A DNA stretch of 64,000 bases, from contig NZ_CP056123.1 in the NCBI RefSeq assembly GCF_018219155.1, positions 2,055,505-2,119,504 of the forward strand, given 5' to 3'. A program made the translations under genes and the position numbers. Origin of the DNA: Moritella sp. 24 (GTDB taxonomy: Bacteria > Pseudomonadota > Gammaproteobacteria > Enterobacterales > Moritellaceae). Numbering within the stretch: the first letter of the stretch is position 1; the number at the start of each line of letters is the position of its first letter. Below are positions 54,145 to 63,742 of the stretch, in pieces. The notes under the pieces were generated by a model. It made no database searches, was not told the DNA's origin, and saw only the letters and a list, made by a program, of their open reading frames with translations.

Positions 54145-55146
54145 ATGCAAGATGCAGGTGCGTTGTTACGCGTTGCTTATGAGGCAATGAAAGAGTTAGA
54201 TATCGATGTACTCGAAGTACTTTCTCGTTGCAACATTAGTGAAGATGCATTGAATGATAAAGATCTGCGTACACCGAATAATGCGCAAACTCATTTCTGG
54301 CAGGTTCTCGAAGATATAACAAAAGATCCCAATATTGGTATTTCACTCGGTGAGCGTATGCCTGTGTTTACTGGTCAGGTCTTACAGTATCTTTTCTTAA
54401 GTAGCCCAACATTTGGAACGGGTTGGGAACGAGCAATAAAATATTTTCGATTAATCAGTGACGCTGCAAGTGTGTCAATTGATGTAGATGGTGATGTTGC
54501 TCGGTTATCAGTTAACTTAGATGGTATGACAAAAGATGCAAACCGTCATTTAAATGATTGCTTGATTATAGGTGCATTCAAATTTTGCCAATATGTAACC
54601 GATAATGAATTTAAGGCGATTAAACTGTCATTTGCACACTCAAGCCCTAAAGATGTTACGGCTTATACAAGTGCATTTTCGTGTCCTCTGGAATTTTCAG
54701 CTGCCGATAACTACATTTATTTTGATGCGGATTTACTTAATCGACCTTCTTCTCATGCTGAGCCAGAGCTATTTGTGCTACACGACCAACTAGCAAGTCG
54801 TAAGGTTGCGAAGTTAGAATTACAAGATATTGTTGATAAGGTGCGTAGTGTTATAGCGCAACAATTAGAGTCTGGTGTTGTTACTTTAGAAAGCATTGCG
54901 ACAGAGCTTGATATGAAGCCGCGTATGTTAAGGGCTAAGTTAGCTGAAATTGATTATAACTTTAATCAAATATTAGCTGATTTCAGATGTGAGTTGTCGA
55001 AGAAATTACTGGCTAATACAGATGAATCCATCGATCAGATTGTATATTTAACCGGGTTCTCAGAACCAAGTACTTTTTATCGTGCTTTTAAGCGTTGGGT
55101 TCAAATGACGCCAATTGAATATCGCCGTAGTAAATCAACGCATTAA
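54145..55146 (+). CDS. AraC-family transcriptional regulator
   Basis: The 333-residue protein has the N-terminal arabinose-binding-like domain of the OruR/ArgR-type subfamily (about 20-205) and a C-terminal AraC helix-turn-helix pair (about 240-330; IATELDMKPRMLRAKL, IDQIVYLTGFSEPSTFYRAFKRW). It is divergent from the maoC-ligase operon and precedes the reductase, so it probably regulates this lipid cluster. Effector unknown. Confidence 0.85.
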   Translation: MQDAGALLRVAYEAMKELDIDVLEVLSRCNISEDALNDKDLRTPNNAQTHFWQVLEDITKDPNIGISLGERMPVFTGQVLQYLFLSSPTFGTGWERAIKYFRLISDAASVSIDVDGDVARLSVNLDGMTKDANRHLNDCLIIGAFKFCQYVTDNEFKAIKLSFAHSSPKDVTAYTSAFSCPLEFSAADNYIYFDADLLNRPSSHAEPELFVLHDQLASRKVAKLELQDIVDKVRSVIAQQLESGVVTLESIATELDMKPRMLRAKLAEIDYNFNQILADFRCELSKKLLANTDESIDQIVYLTGFSEPSTFYRAFKRWVQMTPIEYRRSKSTH

Positions 55147-55164
55147 TATCCCTCTGATATATTA

Positions 55165-55196
55165 AATAGCAGGCCTTAATAAAGCCTGCATTATTG
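55165..55196 (+). terminator. Terminator of the AraC-family gene
   Basis: GCAGGC (55169-55174) pairs with GCCTGC (55184-55189) with further A/T pairing outside, followed by ATTATTGTT. T-run is imperfect. Confidence 0.55.
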
Positions 55197-55252
55197 TTCC
55201 AATACAGTTATAGAGTGTTAAACCTCTCTAGGGCTGTATCTTCTAGACTATA

Positions 55253-56668
55253 TTAAGCCCCTATTAATGACTGGCCACAAATACGAATTGTATTACCTGT
55301 CACACCTGCAGCTTGTGGTTGAGCAAAAAAGGCGATAGCTTCTGCAACATCAACAGGTTTACCCCCTTGCTTTAATGAGTTCATTCGACGACCGGCTTCT
55401 CGTACTGTAAATGGGATCGCGGCTGTCATTTTCGTTTCAATAAAACCGGGTGCAACGGCGTTAATTGTGATGTATTTATTGGCGAGTGGCTTTTGCATCG
55501 CATTTACGTAGCCGATAACTGCTGCTTTAGACGTTGCATAATTTGTTTGTCCAAAGTTTCCTGCAATACCGCTCATTGATGACACACAGATAATTCGACC
55601 ATGCTTATTTAATAGGTCTTCATCCAATAGTTGCTTGTTGATCCTCTCCATTGCCGACAAGTTAATATCCATGAGTATGTCCCAATGGTTATTTGTCATC
55701 CGAGCGAGCGTTTTATCTTTTGTTACGCCTGCGTTGTGCACGATGATATCGAGTGAACTTTCTCGTACAAAGTTTGCAATATGACGAGGAGCATCATCGG
55801 AGGTTATATCTGCAACAATAGCGCTGCCTTTTAAGCGATGCGCTATCTTTTCTAAGTCCGTTTTTAATGCTGGAATATCTAAGCAGATAACATGTGCGCC
55901 ATCACGGGCGAGTGTTTCGGCAATTGCAGCACCAATACCACGAGATGCACCTGTTACTAATGCTGTTTTTCCATGTAATGGTTTATCGATGTTAATTGAA
56001 CCCTGTAAGGTTCCCGGTTTTACAGTAATTACTTGTGCTGAAATATAAGCAGACTTCGCTGATGCGAGAAAACGAAGTGGGGCCTGTAATAATGATTCAC
56101 TGCCTGATTGTACGTACATAAGCTGGCATGTACTGCCATTCTTACCTATCTCTTTGGCTAAACTCCGGCTAAAACCTTCTAGCGAGCGTTGGGCTGTCGC
56201 ATAACTGATATCTTCAAGTTGATCACTTGGGCGTCCTAAAATAATCACTCTGCTACAGCCTGATAATTGCTTGATCACGGGCTGAAAAAATCGATGTAAC
56301 GCACTTAATTGCTCACTGGTTTTAATACCTGATGCATCAAATATAATACCGTTAAACTTATCCGACTTACCAATGGCGTTTAAACTAATTGATGTTGCAT
56401 TGAGAGATGTTGTATTAAATTGGTTATTAAGGTTAGCTAATTTCGATGTGCTATTAGGATAAGAAATACTGATATCTGCATCATTAAATGTATCTATAAT
56501 CGGCTTAATCAATTCGCTGTTAGTCGCTGCGCCAATAAGTAAGCGGCCAGAGATCAGGTCTGATCCTTGAGAAAAACGGGTTAACGTAACAGGCTGAGGA
56601 AGATTAAGGGCTTTGAATAAGCCTGATGTCCATTTTCCATTGGCGAGTTTTGTATAAGTATCCGTCAT
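55253..56668 (-). CDS. 3-oxoacyl-thioester reductase, FabG4-like two-domain SDR
   Basis: Residues 1-225 form a divergent flavodoxin-like/SDR-related domain with no full cofactor motif; residues 230-471 form a classical SDR with TGASRGIG (239-246), NAG (312-314), Ser363/364, Tyr377 and Lys381 (NYATSK). This is the layout of Mycobacterium tuberculosis FabG4 (HMwFabG), an NADH-dependent enzyme. It reduces 3-oxoacyl thioesters to R-3-hydroxyacyl thioesters. It is divergent from the thiolase gene with a 355-nt shared control region. Confidence 0.87.
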   Translation of the reverse strand: MTDTYTKLANGKWTSGLFKALNLPQPVTLTRFSQGSDLISGRLLIGAATNSELIKPIIDTFNDADISISYPNSTSKLANLNNQFNTTSLNATSISLNAIGKSDKFNGIIFDASGIKTSEQLSALHRFFQPVIKQLSGCSRVIILGRPSDQLEDISYATAQRSLEGFSRSLAKEIGKNGSTCQLMYVQSGSESLLQAPLRFLASAKSAYISAQVITVKPGTLQGSINIDKPLHGKTALVTGASRGIGAAIAETLARDGAHVICLDIPALKTDLEKIAHRLKGSAIVADITSDDAPRHIANFVRESSLDIIVHNAGVTKDKTLARMTNNHWDILMDINLSAMERINKQLLDEDLLNKHGRIICVSSMSGIAGNFGQTNYATSKAAVIGYVNAMQKPLANKYITINAVAPGFIETKMTAAIPFTVREAGRRMNSLKQGGKPVDVAEAIAFFAQPQAAGVTGNTIRICGQSLIGA

Positions 56669-57023
56669 TATTTAATCCTTGTGATGGTGAACAACGTTAA
56701 TAAATAAATGAAGCATGTGTTAGAAATTACTGTAATGCTATGACCTATTTGCCAAAAAGTCATGATAAATAGACCAGTTGTTTACGTTATAAATTGGTAT
56801 AGTATAACTAAATAATACTTGAATGATGATTTTGTAATCATTAAGTGTGAATAAATTAGCATTTAAATACCGCTGCATTAGATAGAAAGTGGTAAAGAAA
56901 TGGTGAACAAACAACCATGTTAGAGTTTTTATTTTAAACTTGTATCAACAATGTTACATTAATGTATCTAAAGTCTAATGTGCTGCGGGCATATATAAGT
57001 CATCTTAATTAAAGGAATAAACC
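56669..57023. other. Intergenic control region between reductase and thiolase genes
   Basis: The 355 nt between the divergent start codons are AT-rich. The only clear element is the thiolase ribosome binding site AAAGGAA near 57011. I find no confident promoter or operator; an AraC-family site is expected by context but has no recognisable consensus. Confidence 0.5.
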
Positions 57024-58304
57024 ATGACAGGTCAAACAGTAAGAAGAGTTGCAATTATCGGCGGTAACCGTATCCCGTTTGCACGCTCAAACACAGCATA
57101 TTCGAAATTAAGTAACCAAGATATGCTAACGGAAAGTATCCGTGGTTTAGTTGTAAAATATAACCTACGTGGTGAGCAGCTTGGTGAAGTTGTTGCTGGT
57201 GCAGTTATTAAGCATTCTCGAGATTTTAACTTAACGCGTGAATCTGTTTTAAGTGCAGGTCTTGCACCAGAAACACCATGTTATGATATCCAACAAGCGT
57301 GTGGTACTGGTCTTGCTGCTGCAATTCAAGTAGCAAATAAAATTGCACTTGGTCAAATTGAAGCGGGTATTGCTGGTGGCTCAGATACAACGTCTGACGC
57401 ACCAATTGCTGTGAGTGAAGGTATGCGTAGTATCTTGCTTGAGTTGAATCGTGCAAAAACAGGTAAGCAACGTTTGAGTGCTTTATCTCGCTTACGTCTT
57501 AAACATTTTGCACCATTAACACCTGCTAACAAAGAACCACGTACAAAAATGGCAATGGGCGATCACTGCCAAGTAACAGCGAAAGAGTGGAATATCTCAC
57601 GCGAAGCACAAGATGAACTAGCATGTGCAAGTCATCAAAAATTAGCTGCAGCTTATGAAGAAGGTTTCTTTGATACATTAGTATCACCTATGGCTGGCCT
57701 TACTAAAGATAACGTATTACGTGCAGACACTACGGTTGAAAAACTAGTTAAATTAAAGCCTTGTTTTGATAAAGTAAACGGTACTATGACTGCGGGTAAT
57801 AGTACTAACCTGACTGATGGTGCATCAGCAGTATTACTTGCAAGTGAAGAATGGGCTGCAGAACACAACTTACCAGTGCAAGCTTATCTAACATTTGGCG
57901 AGACGGCAGCAATCGACTTTGTAGATAAGAAAGAAGGCCTATTAATGGCGCCTGCTTATGCTGTACCAAAAATGCTTAAGCGTGCAGGTCTTACATTACA
58001 AGATTTTGATTACTATGAAATCCATGAAGCATTTGCAGCTCAGGTACTATCAACATTAGCAGCTTGGGAAGATGAGAAATTCTGTAAAGAGAAGTTAGGT
58101 CTTGATGGCGCACTAGGCTCAATTGATCTAACTAAGCTTAACGTGAAAGGCAGCAGCTTAGCAACGGGTCACCCATTTGCAGCTACTGGTGGCCGTGTTA
58201 TTGCTACATTAGCACAACTGCTTGATCAGAAAGGTTCTGGTCGTGGTTTAATCTCTATTTGTGCCGCTGGTGGTCAAGGTATCACCGCTATTCTAGAGAA
58301 ATAA
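57024..58304 (+). CDS. Acetyl-CoA acyltransferase (thiolase), FadA2/FadI-like
   Basis: The 426-residue thiolase has nucleophile Cys93 in QQACGTGLAAA, His383 in ATGHPFAATGG and Cys413 in ICAAGGQG, so all catalytic residues are in place. It condenses or cleaves 3-oxoacyl-CoA. The closest group by eye is the long FadI/FadA2 type rather than FadA. It pairs across a divergent region with the FabG4-like reductase, as fadA2 does with fabG4 in mycobacteria. Confidence 0.88.
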   Translation: MTGQTVRRVAIIGGNRIPFARSNTAYSKLSNQDMLTESIRGLVVKYNLRGEQLGEVVAGAVIKHSRDFNLTRESVLSAGLAPETPCYDIQQACGTGLAAAIQVANKIALGQIEAGIAGGSDTTSDAPIAVSEGMRSILLELNRAKTGKQRLSALSRLRLKHFAPLTPANKEPRTKMAMGDHCQVTAKEWNISREAQDELACASHQKLAAAYEEGFFDTLVSPMAGLTKDNVLRADTTVEKLVKLKPCFDKVNGTMTAGNSTNLTDGASAVLLASEEWAAEHNLPVQAYLTFGETAAIDFVDKKEGLLMAPAYAVPKMLKRAGLTLQDFDYYEIHEAFAAQVLSTLAAWEDEKFCKEKLGLDGALGSIDLTKLNVKGSSLATGHPFAATGGRVIATLAQLLDQKGSGRGLISICAAGGQGITAILEK

Positions 58305-58365
58305 ATACGACATTTATTTTCTATTGATAAATATCTCGTTTTAAATAGCGACGATCTTTATAAAT

Positions 58366-58400
58366 AAAAGCGCTAATACTGCAGAGTATTGGCGCTTTTT
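58366..58400 (+). terminator. Terminator of the thiolase gene
   Basis: A 15-bp stem (AAAAGCGCTAATACT with AGTATTGGCGCTTTT, one mismatch-free G-U) around GCAG ends in TTTTT. Confidence 0.88.
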
Positions 58401-58660
58401 GCATATGCAGTATTAATTATGCGTGAATTAAATTAATACCATGCTTCATGTCGAACGGAATTCAAGTGCGTACTTCCAATCATAAACTAGAGTGCGACAG
58501 ATGTAGAGGTCGTGATAATACTTGGAATGAAGAAGTGATGGTTAAGGCCAAATTATCAATAGATCTCTCGCTTATCCATACGCGTGTAAAAAATAAAGAA
58601 TATGAGTAGAAATAGGAAAGAGTTAAGTTGAGATAGGGATATGAGGAAGCTTAGTCAATT

Positions 58661-58689
58661 ATAAAAAAACAGCACCGAAGTGCTGTTCA
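58661..58689 (-). terminator. Terminator of asnB
   Basis: On the minus strand AACAGCAC and GTGCTGTT enclose a TTCG loop and run into seven T's, 36 nt after the asnB stop. Confidence 0.9.
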
Positions 58690-58724
58690 GGTTGAAGATA
58701 ATTTAACTTAAATTACAAGTTAGA

Positions 58725-60392
58725 TTAATCTTCGTATGCTTCGTTATGAACACCCGCAGCACGACCCGATGGATCTGCATTGTTTTGGAAGCTTTCATCC
58801 CAAGCTAATGCTTCTACAGTTGAACAGGCTACCGACTTACCAAATGGTACACATTTAGCTGCCGAGTCACCAGGGAAGTGATCTTCAAAGATGGCGCGAT
58901 AGTAGTAACCTTCTTTGGTATCTGGTGTATTGATTGGGAACTTAAATGCCGCGCTTGCTAACATTTGATCCGATACAGCTTCTTCAACGTGAACTTTAAG
59001 CTGGTCAATCCAAGAGTAGCCTACACCATCAGAGAACTGTTCTTTTTGACGCCATACAATTTCTTCTGGTAATAAATCTTCAAATGCTTCACGGATGATG
59101 TTTTTCTCAATGCGGTCGCCCGTGATCATTTTCAGTTCAGGGTTCAGACGCATTGACGCATCTACAAACTCTTTATCTAAGAAAGGTACACGTGCTTCAA
59201 TTCCCCAAGCAGCCATTGACTTGTTCGCTCGTAGGCAATCAAACATATGTAGTTTATTTACTTTACGTACCGTTTCTTCATGGAACTCTTTAGCATTTGG
59301 TGCTTTGTGGAAATACAAGTAACCACCGAATAGTTCATCAGCACCTTCACCAGAAAGTACCATCTTAATACCCATTGCTTTAATCTTACGGGCCATCAAG
59401 TACATAGGTGTTGATGCACGAATAGTCGTTACATCGTATGTTTCAATGTGGTAGATAACATCACGTAGTGCGTCGATACCTTCTTGTACTGAAAATTCGA
59501 TAGAGTGATGAATTGTACCTAAATGATCCGCTACTTTTTGCGCTGCGGCTAAATCAGGTGAACCGTTTAAGCCTACAGAGAAAGAGTGCAGTTGTGGCCA
59601 CCATGCTTCTGTTTTACCACCATCTTCAATACGACGTTTTGCATATTGTTGAGTGATTGCTGAAATAACAGATGAATCTAAGCCGCCTGACAGTAATACA
59701 CCATAAGGTACGTCACACATTAGTTGACGTTTAACCGCGTCTTCCAAGCCTTGTTTAACAACACTTTTGTCGCCGCCATTTTGAGCTACAGCATCAAACT
59801 CTTTCCAGTCACGTTGGTAGTATGGTGTTACTTTACCGTCTTTACTCCACAGGTAATGTCCTGCAGGGAACTCTTCAATTTGCGTACAAATAGGTACTAA
59901 TGCTTTCATTTCTGACGCAACGTAAAAGTTACCGTGTACATCATAACCAGTGTAAAGTGGGATAATACCAATATGATCACGGCCAATGAGGTAAGCATCC
60001 TCTGTTTCATCATATAATGCGAAAGCAAAAATACCGTTTAGATCGTCTAAGAACTGAGTGCCTTTTTCTTTATATAGCGCAAGAATAACTTCACAATCTG
60101 ATTCTGTTTGGAATTCAAAGTCTACGTTTAATGTTTTCTTTAAATCTTTGTGGTTATAGATCTCACCATTCACAGCAAGAACATTGGTTTTCTCTTCATT
60201 ATATAAAGGTTGTGCACCATTATTAACATCAACAATTGCAAGGCGTTCATGAACCAAAATAGCATTATCGTTAGTATAAATACCTGACCAATCAGGGCCA
60301 CGGTGACGTAACAGTTTTGATAGCTCTAATGCTTGTTCACGAAGAGGTTTAATGTCTGACTTGATGTCTAGAATTCCGAATATTGAGCACAT
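58725..60392 (-). CDS. asnB: Asparagine synthetase B (glutamine-hydrolysing)
   Basis: The 555-residue enzyme has the class II glutamine amidotransferase domain starting with the nucleophile Cys2 (MCSIFGILD) and LLRHRGPDWSG, and a synthetase domain with the pyrophosphatase loop VLLSGGLDSSVIS. It makes asparagine from aspartate with glutamine and ATP in the cytoplasm. Length and sequence fit E. coli AsnB. Confidence 0.97.
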   Translation of the reverse strand: MCSIFGILDIKSDIKPLREQALELSKLLRHRGPDWSGIYTNDNAILVHERLAIVDVNNGAQPLYNEEKTNVLAVNGEIYNHKDLKKTLNVDFEFQTESDCEVILALYKEKGTQFLDDLNGIFAFALYDETEDAYLIGRDHIGIIPLYTGYDVHGNFYVASEMKALVPICTQIEEFPAGHYLWSKDGKVTPYYQRDWKEFDAVAQNGGDKSVVKQGLEDAVKRQLMCDVPYGVLLSGGLDSSVISAITQQYAKRRIEDGGKTEAWWPQLHSFSVGLNGSPDLAAAQKVADHLGTIHHSIEFSVQEGIDALRDVIYHIETYDVTTIRASTPMYLMARKIKAMGIKMVLSGEGADELFGGYLYFHKAPNAKEFHEETVRKVNKLHMFDCLRANKSMAAWGIEARVPFLDKEFVDASMRLNPELKMITGDRIEKNIIREAFEDLLPEEIVWRQKEQFSDGVGYSWIDQLKVHVEEAVSDQMLASAAFKFPINTPDTKEGYYYRAIFEDHFPGDSAAKCVPFGKSVACSTVEALAWDESFQNNADPSGRAAGVHNEAYED

Positions 60393-60943
60393 AGCTAATT
60401 CCTTCTAATACTGCCTTTGCAGCTAACTTTCTAAATAGTGTGTCTAATTTGACAGATTCTAATTTAATTGCAATTAAAAATGACATAACTTTTATAAAAG
60501 TTGCAATAAGATGTGGAATCATCAAAATGACGTACATAAAAATGACGTTTCGATAATTTGTGCGAGGAGTTGGGATAAAGCAATATACATCTTAACTTAT
60601 AGAGGTAACTACGATTGAATCCATTCAACGCAATGTGATACTAAGTAAATAATTTCAAATACAATAATAATCCACATTAGGTAAATTTAGCATGATAATT
60701 GGCTATACCTCAATGGTAATTTAGGATAACAAGAAAATATAATGGATATTAAAAAATGGGAGGAGTCGCTTTGCTGTCTGTTTGGTGTAAATATGTATGA
60801 AATGTTGATTAATAAACAGTTAAAGCAGTAATAATATAATAGTAATTATAAAAAATAGTTGGTTTTGAAGACATAACTGCATAAACTATTTAGTTCATTA
60901 TCTCGTAACATTTTTGTGATTCAAACAGGTTTGATAAAATTAT
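60393..60943. other. AT-rich intergenic region between asnB and lpxM with no gene seen
   Basis: The 551 nt hold the divergent upstream regions of asnB and lpxM. I see no coding frame with a ribosome binding site, no RNA gene and no clear promoter boxes. Small A/T-rich inverted repeats are present but not beyond what such composition gives. Confidence 0.5.
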
Positions 60944-61885
60944 ATGTCTGATAAATATAAGCCGTACGATATTTCATTTAAAAAAGCATTTTTATTACCA
61001 AAATTTTGGCCGGTTTGGTTTGGTGTATTTGTATTATACCTGCTTGCTTTTATGCCAATAAAACTGCGTGATAAATTTGCACGTGCTATCGCAAGGAAAT
61101 TATTTAAGCTAAAAGCGATGAGTAAACGTAAGAAAGTGGCAAAAATCAATTTATCCATGTGTTTTCCAGAAATGGATGATGCAGAACAAGATCGTATCAT
61201 TATGGTTAACTTGGTTACGTTTTGCCAAACGATATTAAGCTATGCAGAGCCTAGTGCACGTAGCCTTGCTTATAATCGTAACCGCATGGTTGTTCATGGT
61301 GGGGAAAACCTGTTTCCTTTATTAGAGCAAGGTAAAGCATGTATTTTGTTAGTACCACATAGTTTTGCTATCGATTTTTCTGGTTTGCATATCGCTTCTT
61401 ATGGTGCACCATTTTGTACTATGTTCAATAACTCTAAAAATGAGCTGTTTGACTGGCTAATGACTCGCCAACGTGCGAAGTTTGGTAGTACGATCTATCA
61501 CCGTAAAGCAGGACTTGGCGCACTGGTAAAATCGCTTAGCAGCGGTGAAAGCTGTTATTATTTACCAGATGAAGACCATGGACCAAAGCGCAGCGTATTT
61601 GCACCTTTATTCTCGACTCAAAAAGCCACGTTACCAGTGTTGGGTAAATTAGCACAGAAGACATCTGCAGCGGTTGTACCTGTATATGCGGCTTATAATG
61701 AAGAGTTAGGTAAATTTGAAACCTTTATTAGACCAGCAATGCAGAATTTCCCGACAGAAAGTCCAGAGCAAGATGCTGTCATGATGAATAAAGAGATCGA
61801 AGCCTTGATTGAATGTGGTGTTGATCAGTACATGTGGACATTAAAATTGTTAAAAACACGTCCTGATGGTGAAAAAATTTATTAA
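60944..61885 (+). CDS. lpxM: Lipid A late acyltransferase LpxM-like
   Basis: The 313-residue membrane-bound acyltransferase has an N-terminal hydrophobic anchor (about 20-38), the catalytic HX4D pair His139/Asp144 (HSFAID) and the DEDHGPKRSVFAPLF block typical of LpxM rather than LpxL (which has DQ/RxP variants). It adds the second secondary acyl chain to Kdo2-lipid A. The opening KYKPYDISFKKAFLLPKFWPVW aligns well with LpxM. Confidence 0.85.
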   Translation: MSDKYKPYDISFKKAFLLPKFWPVWFGVFVLYLLAFMPIKLRDKFARAIARKLFKLKAMSKRKKVAKINLSMCFPEMDDAEQDRIIMVNLVTFCQTILSYAEPSARSLAYNRNRMVVHGGENLFPLLEQGKACILLVPHSFAIDFSGLHIASYGAPFCTMFNNSKNELFDWLMTRQRAKFGSTIYHRKAGLGALVKSLSSGESCYYLPDEDHGPKRSVFAPLFSTQKATLPVLGKLAQKTSAAVVPVYAAYNEELGKFETFIRPAMQNFPTESPEQDAVMMNKEIEALIECGVDQYMWTLKLLKTRPDGEKIY

Positions 61886-62249
61886 GTCATTTTTAATGAG
61901 CGCTATATGCTTATGTTGATATAGCGCTCATTTATCCTAGTATCGTTCCCCTTTATAATTCTCCGCTACTCAAATTAAATGATTAATTGACCTTTACTTG
62001 GTCTGTTTTTAGACGAATGATCTAAACAAATTTGATCTAGATAACTATTCTGTATTTCTTTATGTATATCTTTCTATGTTTTTCAATATATCCTGTTACA
62101 ATTGGTTTCATATGAAAGCGACATTGCTTCAATAAAAGAATATTTGTTTATAGTCACATTCACATAAAGCCAACGCTTTTTCTCATCTAGACTATAGATA
62201 GAGCACGAAATTTATAAGAATATAAAATATCCCATACGGAGCTATAAGA
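61886..62249. other. Region between lpxM and pykF
   Basis: The 364 nt hold the lpxM terminator and a long AT-rich pykF leader. The pykF ribosome binding site is ACGGAG near 62236. No other gene is visible and I could not fix a promoter. Confidence 0.5.
61895..61936 (+). terminator. Terminator of lpxM
   Basis: A 14-bp perfect stem (61895-61908 with 61919-61932) with a 10-nt loop follows lpxM by 10 nt and runs into TTTAT. Confidence 0.75.
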
Positions 62250-63662
62250 ATGAAAAAGACTAAAATTGTTTGTACAATTGGTCCAAAAACTGAATCAGTA
62301 GAGAAACTAACTGAGCTTGTTAACGCTGGCATGAATGTTATGCGTTTAAACTTCTCTCACGGTAACTTTGCTGAGCACTCAGGTCGAATTCAAAATATCC
62401 GTCAAGTAAGTGAAAACCTAAATAAAAAAATCGCAGTATTACTGGATACAAAAGGTCCAGAAATTCGCACAATTAAGCTAGAGAATGGTGAAGACGTTAT
62501 CTTGACCGTTGGTCAGTCATTTACTTTTACAACAGATATTAGTGTTGTCGGTAATAAAGATTGTGTTGCTGTAACTTATGCTGGTTTTGCTAAAGACCTT
62601 AATCCTGGCGCAATCATTCTTGTTGATGACGGCTTGATTGAAATGGAAGTAACTGAAACAACAGAAACTGAAGTTAAGTGTAAAGTCTTAAACACAGGTG
62701 CACTTGGTGAAAACAAAGGTGTTAACTTACCTAATATTAGCGTAGGTCTACCTGCATTATCTGAAAAAGATAAAGCTGACCTTGCATTTGGTTGTGAGCA
62801 AGAAGTTGACTTTGTTGCTGCATCATTCATTCGTAAAGCTGATGATGTCAGAGAAATTCGCGACGTATTATTTAATAATGGCGGCGAAAACATTCAAATT
62901 ATCTCTAAAATTGAAAACCAAGAAGGTGTAGATAATTTCGATGAGATTCTTGCTGAATCTGACGGTATCATGGTAGCTCGTGGCGATCTAGGTGTTGAGA
63001 TCCCTGTAGAAGAAGTGATCATGGCACAGAAGATGATGATCAAAAAATGTAATAAAGCAGGTAAAGTTGTAATTACTGCAACACAAATGCTTGATTCAAT
63101 GATCAGCAACCCACGCCCAACACGTGCAGAAGCAGGCGATGTAGCCAATGCTGTACTTGATGGCACTGATGCTGTAATGCTTTCTGGTGAAACTGCGAAA
63201 GGTAAATACCCAGTTGAAGCTGTATCTATCATGGCAAACATCTGTGAACGTACTGATAACTCAATGTCTTCTGACTTGGGTGCAAATATTGTTGCAAAAA
63301 GCATGCGTATTACAGAAGCTGTTTGTAAAGGTGCTGTAGAAACAACTGAAAAGTTATGTGCGCCACTGATTGTTGTTGCGACTCGTGGCGGTAAATCAGC
63401 TAAATCGGTACGTAAATACTTCCCGAAAGCAAATATCCTAGCGATTACAACTAACGAAAAAGCGGCACAACAGTTATGCTTAACGAAAGGTGTAAGCAGC
63501 TGTATCGTTGAACAGATTGATAGCACTGATGAGTTCTATCGTAAAGGTAAAGAACTTGCGTTAGCAACAGGGCTAGCAAAAGAAGGTGATATTGTTGTTA
63601 TGGTTTCAGGTGCGCTTGTTCCATCTGGTACAACAAATACATCGTCAGTTCACCAACTTTAA
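62250..63662 (+). CDS. pykF: Pyruvate kinase I (PykF type)
   Basis: The 470-residue protein equals E. coli PykF in length and follows it closely: [12 protein letters not shown] at the start, [10 protein letters not shown], the active-site segment [25 protein letters not shown] and ending [12 protein letters not shown]. It makes pyruvate and ATP from phosphoenolpyruvate; the PykF type is activated by fructose 1,6-bisphosphate. It stands as a single-gene unit. Confidence 0.96.
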   Translation: MKKTKIVCTIGPKTESVEKLTELVNAGMNVMRLNFSHGNFAEHSGRIQNIRQVSENLNKKIAVLLDTKGPEIRTIKLENGEDVILTVGQSFTFTTDISVVGNKDCVAVTYAGFAKDLNPGAIILVDDGLIEMEVTETTETEVKCKVLNTGALGENKGVNLPNISVGLPALSEKDKADLAFGCEQEVDFVAASFIRKADDVREIRDVLFNNGGENIQIISKIENQEGVDNFDEILAESDGIMVARGDLGVEIPVEEVIMAQKMMIKKCNKAGKVVITATQMLDSMISNPRPTRAEAGDVANAVLDGTDAVMLSGETAKGKYPVEAVSIMANICERTDNSMSSDLGANIVAKSMRITEAVCKGAVETTEKLCAPLIVVATRGGKSAKSVRKYFPKANILAITTNEKAAQQLCLTKGVSSCIVEQIDSTDEFYRKGKELALATGLAKEGDIVVMVSGALVPSGTTNTSSVHQL

Positions 63663-63684
63663 GTTGTTAAATTGAAATTTATTT

Positions 63685-63710
63685 AAAGAGAGCGTATGCT
63701 CTCTTTTTTT
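63685..63710 (+). terminator. Terminator of pykF
   Basis: AGAGAGC and GCTCTCT flank a GTAT loop and a run of seven T follows, 22 nt after the stop codon. Confidence 0.92.
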
Positions 63711-63742
63711 ATGCCTATAATTTATAAGGATTAATAAGCTAT

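Larger units (their letters stand above)
58305..58724. other. Intergenic region between thiolase and asnB with no gene seen
   Basis: Apart from the two terminators listed separately, the 420 nt contain only frames shorter than about 25 residues without ribosome binding sites. No repeat or gene remnant could be recognised. Confidence 0.5.

Noticed and set aside
58440-58610. Gene remnant downstream of the thiolase gene
   Set aside because: Slightly richer in G than surroundings, but no frame beyond about 25 codons and no family resemblance.
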